64,000 bases of DNA from positions 2,976,001-3,040,000 of the forward strand of contig NC_079246.1 in the NCBI RefSeq assembly GCF_028009165.1, given 5' to 3'. This document shows, piece by piece, positions 1-11,042 of this stretch. Origin of the DNA: Akanthomyces muscarius. Taxonomy: Eukaryota; Ascomycota; Sordariomycetes; Hypocreales; Cordycipitaceae. The notes beneath the pieces were generated by a model. It had not been told where the DNA came from and made no database searches. It saw only the letters and a list, made by a program, of their open reading frames with translations. The first letter of the stretch is position 1, and every line of letters starts with the position of its first letter. Made by a program: the position numbers and the translations under genes.

Positions 1-1960
1 GGAGTGGAGGGTATACCTAGATAGCTTAAAGGCTAGTAGTTAGTCCTTAGAAGGCTTATATAGCTTATACTATCTCTTATAAGAAGTTATAGCCCTAACT
101 AAAGGTAGGGGTGAAGACTATCTATAATAATATAGGAGAGGGCGGTATAGATAAGGCCTTAGTTAGGGGGGGAGTAACGGCGAATATATCCTAAGTGATA
201 TAAGGCTATAAGTATATAGACTTTAAAGCGCTATTATACTAATAAAGAGCCTTTCTAAAGGTAGGTGTAGTGATAAGAAACTTATACCCCTTCTAGTAAG
301 ACATACTAGTAGCCGCCTTTATAACAGCTCTCTTCTTATTAATAAGAGACTATAGACATTTAGTAGTATAGTAAAGGCGTGTGTTACTAGTAAAAAGTGC
401 CTAGTTATAAACGTAAAGCTTCTTTTTATACTAGTAAACTAAATAGGAGCTAGTACTTATCTAAATATAGATAAGTATTAGATTTTTAGTGGCAGTATAG
501 AGGTATATAAGGTAAAGGTATTCCTCCTTATTCTCTAATATAAAAGCCTTATTATCTAAATTACTAATAATAAGAATACTATTAATAGAGTAGTGGGGGG
601 CTTTATGCCCTAAAGGACTAGTATTACTACTACCTTATAGTAGAAAAGGGGGAGGAGGAGCTACTATAATAGATATAGTATGGAGGTGTTAGGGAATAGT
701 GAGGGAGTTATTAAGATTTGATAATTAGGAAGTTAATAGTGTGTAGGTAGAGATAGAAGGCAGAATATAGTTATAGAAGTTTATAGAAGGTTTAGTAGGA
801 TAGAGAAGGGAGATAAGATAGGGGCGAAAAGAAATTTAAGAGAAATAATAATAATAGTTATAGCTATAAGACTCTTTTTATAGGATATTTACTTTAAAGA
901 GGAGTGGCGTTATAAAAGGGCCTTAAAGGCCACACCTAGCCTTAATTATAGCGTAAAAGTAAAGTGTATTATAAAAGTATTATATATAACTAGTTAGGGT
1001 AAGTAAATAAAGTAGGGCGTAGCCTTTATAGCCTACACTTAGCCCCCTATTTATATATAAAGTATTAGTGTATAAGTTTCTCTGTGTTATAGTATATATA
1101 GCGGAGGTATAGCGTATAGTGTGCCCGTACAGTATAAGCATATAAGAATAGTTAATCCGCGCTAGGACGTACCTATGCTAGCATAGTAATAAAAAACTTT
1201 TTTCTGGCGGCTAATATACACATAGTGTTAACACTACTATCCTATATCTATTTCAGCCCGGCCTAGGAGGAGAGGGGTATATAAAGGATTTAGGCTTTGC
1301 CCACTCCCTAGGGACTTAATGTGAGAGCTTAGTAAGCTCTCGTATTAGGCGTAGATTATACTTACTTTATAGTGTAGATTATAAGCTAGATTAGGGGAGA
1401 GGGAGAGGGAGAGAGCCTCCCCCTTCCTTCTTCTTTCTTCTCTCCTTAAGAGAATTAATAACTATTATAACGCTTACCTGTAGTAGCCGTGAGGCCAGTC
1501 TATAACAGATGCTAGGGATACTCGGCTACGGTCTGGTATTGCTTGATCTTTTTGATCTCTGTGGCCGAGTGGTTTACCTAGCGCCCCGGTTCCTCACATT
1601 AGGTGACTTTTTAATAGCAGATAAGGTAAGAATTATATTACCTTTTATAGAAGTATTATCTATAAGTTATTATTAAGTAATTATAATATAAAGATAAAAG
1701 TTAGTATTTTATAGTAAAGGTACGCTGCTTACTTATTTACGCCGCTTATTTATTAACTATATTATAGTTAGTTAAGAGTTTTAATATATAAAAATATTTT
1801 AATATAACTAATATATTTAATTATATTTTTTTTATAAGTTAATTTTTTTATATAGTTTTTAATTATATCTAATATATATAGTTACTATGTAAGTAATAGA
1901 GGTCTTTTATAGGAATTACCTATTACTAAAAAGCTAAGCCTGTTAGATCATTTCTAGGGG
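1..1960. repeat. AT-rich relic block with RIP-like composition
   Basis: The block is dominated by TpA-rich strings (tata, ctta, taag) with few CpA/TpG steps, and has no open frame of useful length on either strand. This is the expected result of repeat-induced point mutation (C-to-T at CpA) acting on a transposon copy. Composition changes sharply to ordinary coding GC near 1960. The most AT-rich part is about 1610-1930. I cannot identify the parent element because no reverse transcriptase, integrase or transposase motif survives and no terminal repeats are evident. The left edge lies outside the window. Confidence 0.75.
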
Positions 1961-2189
1961 TGAAGCTGGCTAAGTGGCGGGCGGTTCCGTTTTCAGCTCC
2001 AGCCCGCAATCCCGACGAGAAATCAGCGCTATGCAAATATGGGGAGAAGTGGCTTTCGATGATTTACTAAGCATCCCCTCTCCAGGCATGCTTCTACTTT
2101 TCTCAAACAGGTACACCCACACATGCATTACTGAGTATGTGCATCAATAGGTTTTTCCAGGGATTGAGGATCTGACCAAGGAATTATCC

Positions 2190-3892
2190 ATGCTACAGAA
2201 TGCCTCGACGACGCGCTTCACGCGCAGGTTGTGGGGCGCGATGCCGCCCACGGTGATGCGCGTGTTCCAGCACAGACGAGTGACGAGGCTCCTGCTCTTT
2301 GTGGCATGCGCCGTATTCGCCCTGATGCTGCTTCTGCCCTCGATGGAAAGCCGCAAGCCCCGCGCCGCCGAGCTGCCGCTGCAAAAATATGTCGAAGAGG
2401 CGGACAGGCGCCAGCCGGCCACGCAGGCCAGCGAGTTCAGCCCTGTGCGTACGACTGTTGCCGAGGACACGACAATCGCGGAGCTGTGTCAATCGTTCCC
2501 CAAACATTTGCTCAGGCGGATCCAACCAGTTCTCAAGGTGGGACACGGCGACGCGGACGACAAGCTCAAGGCTCAGATGGGCAGCGTCAGTGCCTGCTTC
2601 GAACCGGGGGAACTGCTCGTGGTCTCCGACTTTGACGAGAACATCGTCGGTGGACACCACGCCATTGACGTGCTGGCGCGGCTGCCCAAGTCGCATTACA
2701 ACTCAACCGCATTTAAAAAGTGGGCGAGCTATGAGAACATGCAGGCCCTCGGGGGGGACAAGACAAAGTTCGACGGCAAAGTGGACGGCTGGGCCATCGA
2801 CAAGTACAAATTCATGCCTGCCGTCGATGTCGCGTGGGAGAAGATGCCGGAGAAGGAGTTTTACGTCTTTTACGAAACCGATACGTGTGTGCTCCCTCTC
2901 AGCAGCTACATCATACTAGCAACTGACCTTGTCTCCTTCAGATATATATTCTGGGACAGCATGTTCCGCCTCCTGGCCACGCTCGACCCGGACGATAAAA
3001 TCTACATGGGCTCCCCGACGCCTGGTCACCCCGATGCCAAGCGCCTTGACCAGACAACGTTCTTCGCTAACGGCGGCCCCGGATACGTTATCAGCCGAGG
3101 TGCGATGCGCGCCATGATGAACGAGGAGGCGACGGTGAAGGCTGGCAGCTTTGCCGTGCGCTGGAGCGATGGTATCCACGACGGCGAGTGCTGCGGCGAC
3201 CAAGTTCTCGGCTCGGCGCTCTGGAGCCTAGGCGTGCAGGTCCACGGGCGCTGGCCAATGTTCCAGCCCTTTCACACCGACGAACTTATCTACGACGACG
3301 AGTCTTGGTGCATGCCCATCGTCTCGATGCACAAGGTCCCGCCCAACGAGATGTTGGACATGTTTAGGCTCGAGTTTGCCAAGCGTGAAGTCGACGTAAG
3401 TGTACACTCTACATACGCAAATACAATCACACTAGCCGCGGTCCTAAATCTAACAAACGTCTCTAGAGGCCCTTGGTGTATGGTGACGTGTGGAGCTTCT
3501 TTAAGCCTGGTTCCATCGCCATCCGTCACGATTGGAACAGCGCCACGCACAACACGCGCGACGAATATGACCCCCCCAAGCCACCCCGGCGCGGCTCGCC
3601 GCTCATTACCAACTTTGAGGAGTGCGGCAACGCCTGCGCGCGCGACTCCAGGTGTTTGCAGTGGAAATGGCTAGGCGGTGATGCAGAGGGCGCCAACCGC
3701 TGCATCCTCGCCAGCAGCTTGCAGGCTGGCAAGGCCGCTCAGCCCATCCGCGAGATTAAGGAGGGCAATGAGACGGGCAAGATCACGACGTATACCTCGG
3801 GCTGGCTGGTGGAGCGTAGTAGAGAGTGGCGTGAAAAGAGAACGTGTAAGGACGTACGTTGGCTAGGGTCAAGTGTTAGTAGGAGATTATAA
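2190..3892 (+). CDS. GT31-like type II membrane glycosyltransferase with C-terminal PAN/apple module
   Basis: Three exons are inferred: 2190-2884, 2942-3395 and 3467-3892 (524 residues). The introns are 57 bp and 71 bp, the second with a CTAAC branch site. A basic N-terminus is followed by one hydrophobic segment (about residues 30-50), typical of a Golgi type II enzyme. Splicing intron 1 restores the motif FYVFYETDTYIFW, in which E229-T-D231 is the metal/nucleotide-sugar DxD equivalent. The downstream blocks IYMGSPTPG, FANGGPGYVIS and DGECCGDQ are typical of fungal C1GalT-like GT31 proteins. Exon 3 holds a Cys-rich stretch (EECGNACARDSRCLQW) resembling a PAN/apple fold, probably for ligand binding. 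Such enzymes transfer hexose to glycoproteins or wall glycans; the acceptor is unknown. An internal ATG at 2238 is an alternative start. The gene sits directly beside the RIP-like block. Confidence 0.88.
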
Positions 3893-4808
3893 ACACTTCC
3901 GCTGATATTGCCCTCAAGTAGCAACCGCGGGCCGAATCGTTTTTCTAGTCCTGGGGCACTTGTAGCTTTTTCGTATTTCGCACAGGCAATGTATAATCGA
4001 TCGCTAATACGTATAACTAGATGATACTAGAAAACGCGCTCGTTATAGCGTCGGCCACCCCTAAGCCGTTACCCCCTAACTGTCAGCCTTAACGCGCCCA
4101 CTTTATCACTATAATCACCTTTTTACAACCACGTTCTCTCGCAGAATAATAACTATACTATATTAATTTTTGATATTATATAATTACCAACTATACGTAT
4201 CTATATCTAGTTGTGTGGGCTGGATTATTGACGAAGTCGGTGGATTCGCTTGACCCCTCCCTGCCTGTAAGCAGGAGGTGGCGCGTGGTTGCTGTTAATT
4301 ACACTCGCTAGCCCGGTGCCTTAAATAGCCTTTGATGCCCTGCCTGAAAATTCAGGAGGCATGCTTTTTATTCTCTCTTTATTTGATTAATCAATTAATT
4401 CCTTTTGTGCGCATATTGAGTTCTACGTAACTTCCGTTCTAATTGGCTGCCAGCCCGCAGTGGCAGGCGACGAAGTTGCGTAGAAATTAAAAGGCGGGGT
4501 AAGTCATGTTAATACCAGTAGCACTACTCGTAACTAATAGCTACTCTCCGTAATAGAACATGAGGCGGCCCGCAGCAAGCTAGAAACTGTTCTGGAATTA
4601 CAGGCCTGCTGACTCATTTGCAGGCTGTAACTGGTGGCGTTCAAGAGGCGCAAATGGAAACTTGATGGAAACAATAGCTGGCAACGAGGCTTTCAGCTCG
4701 ATCTAAGCCATCGATTTTTACCAATTTAAGCTATCCCTCTGGAACTTACACTTCTAGGGCCATTTCAGCCTCCTACTCAACTTGGGAGTTTCTCGGAAGA
4801 AACACACC
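3893..4808. other. Intergenic, partly AT-rich, with clustered hairpins
   Basis: No supported gene. From about 3960 to 4240 the sequence again looks RIP-affected. Between 4255 and 4490 there are three short inverted repeats (described separately), suggesting a degraded foldback element. The 3' part is the promoter of the gene at 4809. Confidence 0.5.
4421..4485. repeat. Nested inverted repeat / foldback hairpin
   Basis: A 14-bp left arm at 4421-4434 (TTCTACGTAACTTC) pairs with 4472-4485 (GAAGTTGCGTAGAA) with one mismatch. Inside lies a second stem, CTGCCA (4447-4452) with TGGCAG (4461-4466). Two further small hairpins lie just upstream: CCTGC/GCAGG around 4262-4276, and the palindrome CCTGAA-AA-TTCAGG at 4343-4356. 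The cluster resembles the end of a MITE or a degraded foldback element rather than a terminator, because no gene ends here. Confidence 0.5.
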
Positions 4809-5639
4809 ATGGCCGGCCAAGTCGCTGTCAAGCACAATGTAGTAACTACATTAAACTACTGGGACGACCCGGGCGACGGATCAAAGCCCACGCCCATCTT
4901 CATCGGCAAGGGCAGAATCAGCAACAAGCGCCCGCACAAGGCGTGGGATTTCGTCGTCGCCGACGTCCACGGCGACGAGGCGCAGTACACGCTCGACAGC
5001 CACGGCTTCCAGTACATCCAGAGCCCCAGCAGCGAGTCGCAATTCACCGACGAGCAACAGATCAGGCGAGGCTACTACGCCGAGTGCGAGACGCTCGTCA
5101 AGCAGGCGACGGGCGCGCGCGCCGTCCACATCTTCAACCACAAGGTGCGCCGGGGCCCGACGCAGTGGCACCATCTCGGCCTGCACAACCTCGCCAACCG
5201 GGGGCCCGTCACCCGCACGCACGTGGACCAGTCCTACGAGGGCGCCGAGCGGCGCCTGCGCTGGGAGCTGTCGCCGGCCGAGGCCGACGACGCCGTGCGG
5301 CGGCGGTACCAAATCATCAACGTGTGGCGGCCGATCCAGCCGATCCTCAAGGACCCCATTGCCGTCGCCGACTCGCGCTCCGTGCCGGACGACGACCTTG
5401 TCGGCGCCGAGATGACAGAGGACGACTTTGTGGGCGAGTCGTGGGTCGTCAGGCACAACCCGGCCCATCAGTGGTTCTACAAGCACGGCATGACGCCACG
5501 CGACGTGCTCCTCATCAAGTGCTTCGACTCGGACGAGACGGTGGCGCGGCGCGCGCTGCACTCGGCCTTTGAGGATGCCCGGTACCGCGACTGCGAGTCT
5601 CGCCAGAGCATCGAGGTTCGCTGCCTCGTATTGCACTAG
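4809..5639 (+). CDS. CmcJ/AsaB/GA4-desaturase-family non-heme iron oxygenase
   Basis: Single exon, 276 residues. I chose the ATG at 4809 because its context is ACACCATGG; the open frame extends slightly upstream without an ATG. The protein has the family blocks in order: NYWDDPGDGSKP near the N-terminus, a TRTHVDQSY segment with H138-x-D140, the block NVWRPI, a DLVGAEM region, the downstream HNPAHQWFYKHGMTP with a further histidine, and the C-terminal LIKCFDSD...SAFED...SIEVRCLV. This architecture is shared by fungal gibberellin GA4 desaturase, aspirochlorine AsaB and bacterial CmcJ-like proteins, which oxidise small molecules in secondary-metabolite pathways. Length is normal. It is followed 385 bp later by a 2OG-Fe(II) oxygenase on the same strand, which suggests a shared pathway. 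Substrate unknown. Confidence 0.88.
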   Translation: MAGQVAVKHNVVTTLNYWDDPGDGSKPTPIFIGKGRISNKRPHKAWDFVVADVHGDEAQYTLDSHGFQYIQSPSSESQFTDEQQIRRGYYAECETLVKQATGARAVHIFNHKVRRGPTQWHHLGLHNLANRGPVTRTHVDQSYEGAERRLRWELSPAEADDAVRRRYQIINVWRPIQPILKDPIAVADSRSVPDDDLVGAEMTEDDFVGESWVVRHNPAHQWFYKHGMTPRDVLLIKCFDSDETVARRALHSAFEDARYRDCESRQSIEVRCLVLH

Positions 5640-5925
5640 CCAACTAGGTGAGTTTACTGTCGGGCAAGGAGGGGTAAACGATGCCAGAGAACAACCCCGC
5701 TCTGCCAACTCGACTAGCTTCAGAGTCTAAGAGTGTGTGTGTCCGGTATGCATGCCGCATGGTGCTTGGGAGCGGGGTTTTCTGGCCTCTCTTGCGGGCC
5801 TGGCCTATCTCACGCTTCTCATTAGTTGGCTAGCATGACATGCAATACATCAATACGACACGCAGACACTGCCGGGTGCTTTGATTAGTTTTGCGTTTCA
5901 CTGTAGCAACCGACTGGGGACCGTC

Positions 5926-5933
5926 TATATAAA
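5926..5933 (+). promoter_or_regulatory. TATA box of the 2OG oxygenase gene
   Basis: TATATAAA lies 92 bp upstream of the ATG at 6025. A pyrimidine-rich leader and a CAACAATGG start context follow, consistent with a regulated single-TSS promoter. Confidence 0.6.
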
Positions 5934-6024
5934 CCCAGTTCTCCTCTTTTTGCCCATTACCACTGTTGAATCCCACACTTTTCACATCCCGAGTTCCTTT
6001 CTTCTTCAGTAAATATATACAACA

Positions 6025-7251
6025 ATGGCTCCCACGCTTGATGCCCCGCAGACCGTCGACTGGATGGGCAAAAAGGTGCCCGTCTGGTCCATGCCCACCA
6101 TCAACTACGGGCTCCTGCTCTCCCAGGATCCCAGCGAGGTCGACAAGGTCGTCAATGCCTGCAAGGAAGAGGGCTACTTCTACCTCGACCTCCAGGGCAT
6201 CGACGGCCGTCGCATGCTGTCTGACCAGCAGGAGACGCTGAAGCTGATGAAGCGCTTCTTTGATGCTCCCATCGAGGCCAAGAACGAGTTTGGTCTCATC
6301 TCTTCTCATCTCGGGTACCAGACTCGCACTTCATCTCTATCCCTCGCCTTCACCCGCTAATTTATTTTTTTCCCCTCCAACGCAGATACGAACCTGTTGG
6401 CAGCCGCACCGGTGTTGCTGCCGGCTCCAAGGACGGCTACGAGATGCTCAAGGTCTCCCGCGACGAGATCCAGCGCGACAGCCCCAAGATCCCCGCGCCC
6501 GTCAAGAACAGCGGCGATCTCCAGATCCTCGAAAACTCCATCGGCAGCTGCAACACCATCACCAAGGTCCTCCTGTCGGCGCTCTCTACCGGCATGGGCC
6601 TCACGGGCGCCAACCGCTTCGAGCACTCGCACCGCAACGAGAAGCCCTCGACCACGACTGTTCGTCCCCCCTCCCCTCTCCCCTTCAATCACACCCGACT
6701 TACACCCTCACCTCCCACACACACAGCTTTCCATGATGCACTACCTCCCGACCGAGCTCGCCGGCGAGAACCGCATCGGCCACCAGAAGCACACCGACAT
6801 CAGCACGCTCACGCTGCTCTTCAGCGAGCAGTGGGGTCTGCAGGTGCGCCCGCCCGGCACCTGCGGCGCGCGCGAGATGGGCTTCGTCGCGCCCAAGCCC
6901 GGCTGCGCGTTCGTGCACGTCGGCGACTCGCTGCGCTTCGCCAGCGGCATGCAGTTCCAGAGCTGCATCCACCGCGTCGTGCCCTTTGACCCGGCCGAGC
7001 ACCGCTACTCGATTGCCTACTTCCTCCGCGCCGAGGACGACACCATGTTCATCGACTCCGAGGGCCGCGCCATCACCGCCGGCCAGTGGCACGACGAAAA
7101 GTTCAAGGCCTTTACCGACCCCGAGGTCTGGCAGGCCATGGCCCCCAAGTCCATGATCCTCGGCGGCATGAAGGAGGATGGCGAGGACGCGCCCCTCACC
7201 GGCCTGGCCAAGGCCGACCCTGCGCAGACCGCCGTGCCCGTCAAGGCTTAA
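6025..7251 (+). CDS. 2-oxoglutarate/Fe(II)-dependent dioxygenase, isopenicillin-N-synthase-like
   Basis: Exons 6025-6314, 6386-6659 and 6727-7251 give 362 residues. The introns (71 and 67 bp) are GT-AG and pyrimidine-rich before the acceptor. An N-terminal DIOX_N-type domain carries the GYFYLDL motif. The C-terminal jelly-roll domain has the iron triad H210-x-D212 (GHQKHTDIS) and H270 (SCIHRVV), plus R281-x-S283 (HRYSIAYF), the usual 2-oxoglutarate-binding pair. All key residues are present and the length is standard, so the enzyme should be active as a hydroxylase, desaturase or ring-closing oxygenase. Its neighbours are the AsaB-like oxygenase upstream and, convergent downstream, a DOPA-dioxygenase-like gene. 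The exact reaction cannot be assigned. Confidence 0.92.
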
Positions 7252-7451
7252 ATATATAAGCACGCATGTGTAAACTAGCTCTGTTCAACTTCATCAATGG
7301 GCGTATTCGGCCCCGGATAATTCAAGTTCTCAAGTATTATGTCTTGGTCTGCACAGATTAGTGACATTCGTACTGGTACAACAGAGGCCCCTCTTGGCCA
7401 AGCCTGCCAAGGTCTCACTGCCACACTGCCCACGCAGGCCCCAGAACAATT

Positions 7452-8116
7452 TCAAGCAAATAATGTCAGATCCAGAGTCTGCTTCTCGCCGAGCCAAATG
7501 GCACGCTCCGTATGATCGCGCCGCTCAGAAGACACCAGAGTCTCTCCCTCCTCCGGCACCGTGTTCGGGTGCACCAGCACCGAGAGCGGTCCGCGCCAGA
7601 CGGCAAGCCAAGGAATGAATGCGCCAAACTGCGCTGGTGTAAAGACGCTCACCTCAAACATGGCAGTGGGATGGGGGCCGATTGGTCGATCCCAGAGCTT
7701 GTAAATCCGCAGTTCAGAGACTTTGCATCGTCAGCATCTAACCTCGACATTTTCGCTGGTATTTCGCCCCATCCACGTCAAGCTGCACTTACACTCGCGG
7801 CGAATACGCTCATAAAGCTCCGTAGCGTACTGTGTCTGATCCTGGCTCGTCTGGTCGTAGTACACGTGGACGTCACTTGCGCGCGCTGTTAGCTCCCCCT
7901 AACAAGTCGTCACCCTTGCCAATCACTAGACTACGGGACTACGTACAATGCTCCACGCTTCTCCGTGTCATAGGCCTTGATAAACTGCTGGTAGGATTCG
8001 CTGGGCGTGCCCGCGGGCGGGTTGACCAGGCTCTTGCCGTCGGCGGCTTTGGCTGTCGGCAGCGGAGTGTCTCGGCTAACCCCGGCGAGAGGGGACGGGA
8101 ATTTTTGTCCCGTCAT
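7452..8116 (-). CDS. DOPA 4,5-dioxygenase-like extradiol dioxygenase
   Basis: Three exons on the minus strand: 8116-7947, 7875-7793 and 7720-7452 (173 residues; introns 71 and 72 bp). No single reading frame shows the gene; splicing joins the pieces. Splice 1 (donor GTACGT, acceptor GCAAG after a CTAAC branch) gives AFDVHVYYDQ. Splice 2 (donor GTAAGT) gives RRREF-SELRIYKLWDRP-type continuity. Family hallmarks follow: H60 in FDVHVYY, H101 in IGPHPTAMFEV, H135 in LSVLVHPNT, and H154 in RDHTERAIWLGE. This matches the small DOPA-dioxygenase family that cleaves catechols such as L-DOPA, known from betalain-forming Amanita and from many fungi and bacteria. Cytosolic; no signal peptide. It lies between the 2OG oxygenase and a carboxypeptidase and is convergent with the former. 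Confidence 0.85.
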
Positions 8117-9401
8117 GCCTTCATTTATTTTTCTTTCGCAGCTGCTGGATCCGGAGCGAAATGGCAAGGGGGGCTGGGTTGATCAAGAGTTAATCTCTAT
8201 ATTTAGTCTGGCGCTGGTCGCAGTTTTGGGGGCGCCGATCGTGGCATGAGATTACCAACCAAGTGCGGGGGACGATTGCGAATTGGCGGGGCGCTGTGAG
8301 CCTTGCAGAGTTGTCATCGGCCATCCCAGTGTATCCCACGAGCAAAATGGTGTGTGTAGACTGATGTGTGTGCTTTACAAGTGCACATAATGGCCTTTTC
8401 GGAAGTAGCTATAGAATCCAGCTTTCCTCTTATAAAGCCCTCTTTTCGAGGCATTACTCGGACGTATAAGTGAGGCCAAGCTAGGTCTATTTTCTGGCAT
8501 TGCGTCCCGCGTTACATTGCAGGGGGTTGTTTAATTGCCAACGACTCAAAGCTTCGATGCTGACCCCGCGCAACGCTCATCCTCAATCACAAACCGCCAA
8601 GCTATGCCCCAAGACACGCAGAAACAGGCTTTTCCTTGCCCTCTTCGCTTCCGATCAGCGCGTGACAAGCAGTATTCGGCAGGCCGCTCACCCGTCTTCT
8701 TTCCGGGAAGGTGGTACCATCCCCAACGCCACCCGGCATTTCACGCGCACCGTCCATCATCTAGGCTTTCGATAGAGCTTTTGCTTGGCACCTTGTCTCT
8801 CCTCTCTTCCCGTGCTCGAGCTAACCGGTATTCGCAGGTCCCTAAAGATAAAGCCCCCCGCGCGCGCGCTAAGCTTTGTTGCTTGCTGTACATGCGACGC
8901 AAACCTCCCCTCCCATCGGGTGTTGAATAGGGGATTGTGTGCTCGCCACAGCCAATCAACCACCAGAATCTAGCGACCATGCTCCCCGCGTTTTTTATTA
9001 AGCCAAGACCTTTTATAACCTAGATTAAAGCAACACCTCGAGGTGCTACTTCATGTTGCCTCTGACTGGCCTGGGCTAGTTATCTGTTGATTTAGCGTGC
9101 TTTATTTTTAGCGTCACTGCGACGCTGAGTGTTCATTTCTTTTACCCGAATAAGAAGGTATCAAGATGGATGCGCTGACAGCTGGAACAAACCAGAAGTT
9201 TAGAGCTCTTCGCTTGCCCGTCCAGAAGCGAAATCTTGTGACAGCCGTGCATCGTAGCCCAACGCAGTTGCTAACCGCAAATCCAAGTATAAAACCAAGC
9301 TGGCCACTCTTGCTGTGTTAAAATCTGACCTGGCCGGACCGTCCTCTTTTCTCACCAGAATTCTTTCACTCATTGTGTAGTGCCTGTATACAACAGCAAT
9401 C
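8117..9401. other. Intergenic region
   Basis: About 1.3 kb without a recognisable gene. Several short open frames occur (for example 8535-8930 +), but they overlap on both strands and match no family I know. The last 150 bp hold the carboxypeptidase promoter. Confidence 0.5.
9288..9294 (+). promoter_or_regulatory. TATA box of the carboxypeptidase gene
   Basis: TATAAAA, 108 bp upstream of the ATG at 9402. Confidence 0.55.
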
Positions 9402-10903
9402 ATGAAGTTCCTGGCCCTTCTCCCCCTCGCCGCCGCCGTGGCCACGGTGCCGCAGTCCGTCTCCTATGACGGCCACAAGGTGTTTCGTGTGCCCGTCACC
9501 GACGACGGCAGCTTCCTGCGCTCCCTCATCGCCAAGCTCGACGTGTCGACCTGGCAGCCTCCCTCCAAAAAGGGCGCCTTTGCCGACATCCACGTGCCGC
9601 CGCACGCCCTGAAGCCGTTTGAGCAGGCGCTCCAGGGCCACGAGGTCGTCACTATGCACGAGGACCTCGGCGAGTCGATCCGCAACGAGGGTGCGTACCA
9701 AGTATACGCCGGTACGTTTGACTGTCCAAGTTTCCACTTCCATGTTTCAGTTCTGACAATGTTCGCAGCCGGTGCTCCCAACAGCACCTGGTTCAACTCG
9801 TACCACGCCTACGCCGACCACCTACAGTACCTCAACGACCTGGCGTCGCAGTACTCCAAGAACGCCAAGGTCGTCACGTCCGGCAACTCGCTGCAGGGCA
9901 ACCCCATCACCGGCCTCCACATCTTTGGCAGCTCCGGCGGCGGCAAGAAGCCCGCCGTCGTACTCCATGGCACCGTTCACGCCCGCGAATGGATCGCTAG
10001 CATGGTAAGGCGTCTCTTTCCTCACTCCAACTTCATCCGCTTACACAGGCGCGCCTCTAGGTCATCGAGTATTTTATCAACGAGCTCGTCAGCAAGTATG
10101 GCTCTGACCAGAAGATTACTTCCTTTGTTGACAAGTACGACTTTTACCTGTTCCCCATTGTCAACGTAGATGGTAAGTCCCTCCCCCCCCCCCCCTTGCA
10201 CACACAGCATCACAGCATCACCATCTGACACCACCACCACAGGCTTCAAGTACACGCAGACGTCCAACCGCATGTGGCGCAAGAACCGTCAGACCACTTC
10301 GGGCAGCAACTGCCTCGGCCACGACATCAACCGCAACTGGCCGTACAAGTGGGACGTTCCCGGCGGTGCCTCGACCAACCCCTGCGCCGAGGACTTCCGC
10401 GGCGTCAGCGCCGGCGACGCCCCTGAGACCAAGGCCCTCTCGGCCTTTTTGCAAAAGACCAAGAACGCGCAAGGTCTGAAGCTGTACATTGACTACCACT
10501 CCTACTCGCAGCTCTTCATGACGCGTAAGTCATTCCCTTTTCTCTCCCTCACCGTCTGTTTTCTCTCAAGTACTGAAACCACAATGCTGCAGCGTACGGA
10601 TACTCGTGCAACGCTCATCCCGCCAACAACAACGAGCTGCAGTCCCTCGCCAAGGGCGCCGTCGACGCCATCTACGCCGTGCACGGCACCCAGTTCGACT
10701 ACGGCCCCATCTGCACAACCATCTACCCCGCCACCGGCAGCAGCGTCGACTACGTCGCCGACGTGGTCAAGGGCGACTACACTTTTACCTCGGAGCTCCG
10801 CGACACGGGCCGCTACGGCTTCGTGCTGCCCCCAGACCAGATCCGCCCCAGCGGCGAGGAAGCCTTTGCTGGACTTGCCTCCCTGCTCACCAACATGAGA
10901 TAA
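9402..10903 (+). CDS. Secreted M14A zinc carboxypeptidase (carboxypeptidase A-like)
   Basis: Five exons: 9402-9711, 9769-10004, 10061-10172, 10243-10524 and 10593-10903 (416 residues). The N-terminus MKFLALLPLAAAVATV is a signal peptide. An activation propeptide of about 90 residues precedes the catalytic domain. Zinc ligands are H174 and E177 in the HAREW motif, and the histidine of DYHSYSQ. Substrate and catalytic residues include the DINRNW arginines and E381 in TSELRDTGRYGF, the general base in the M14 family. All are intact and the length is that of a preproenzyme. It should remove C-terminal, probably hydrophobic, residues from extracellular peptides. Insect- and animal-associated fungi secrete close relatives, but a saprotrophic role is equally possible. 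Intron 3 contains a long C-run. Confidence 0.95.
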
Positions 10904-11042
10904 ACTGGCCTACTTGTAAATAAAGTCCTTGTATATAAAAAAAAATGCAGTCTTATTTATCAAAATGCGCTTATTCGCAGTAAATTCATAGCAGCGTGAA
11001 ATATAAATACAATAAAAATTAAAACGAATCATCGCCCTGCTT

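Noticed and set aside
1560..1640. Possible tRNA-Ser/Leu gene
   Set aside because: Good A-box but no complementary acceptor stem, anticodon arm or B-box; kept only as a finding.
4881..5708. 275-codon open frame on the minus strand
   Set aside because: Exact antisense of the AsaB-like gene; its composition follows from GC-rich third positions of the real gene.
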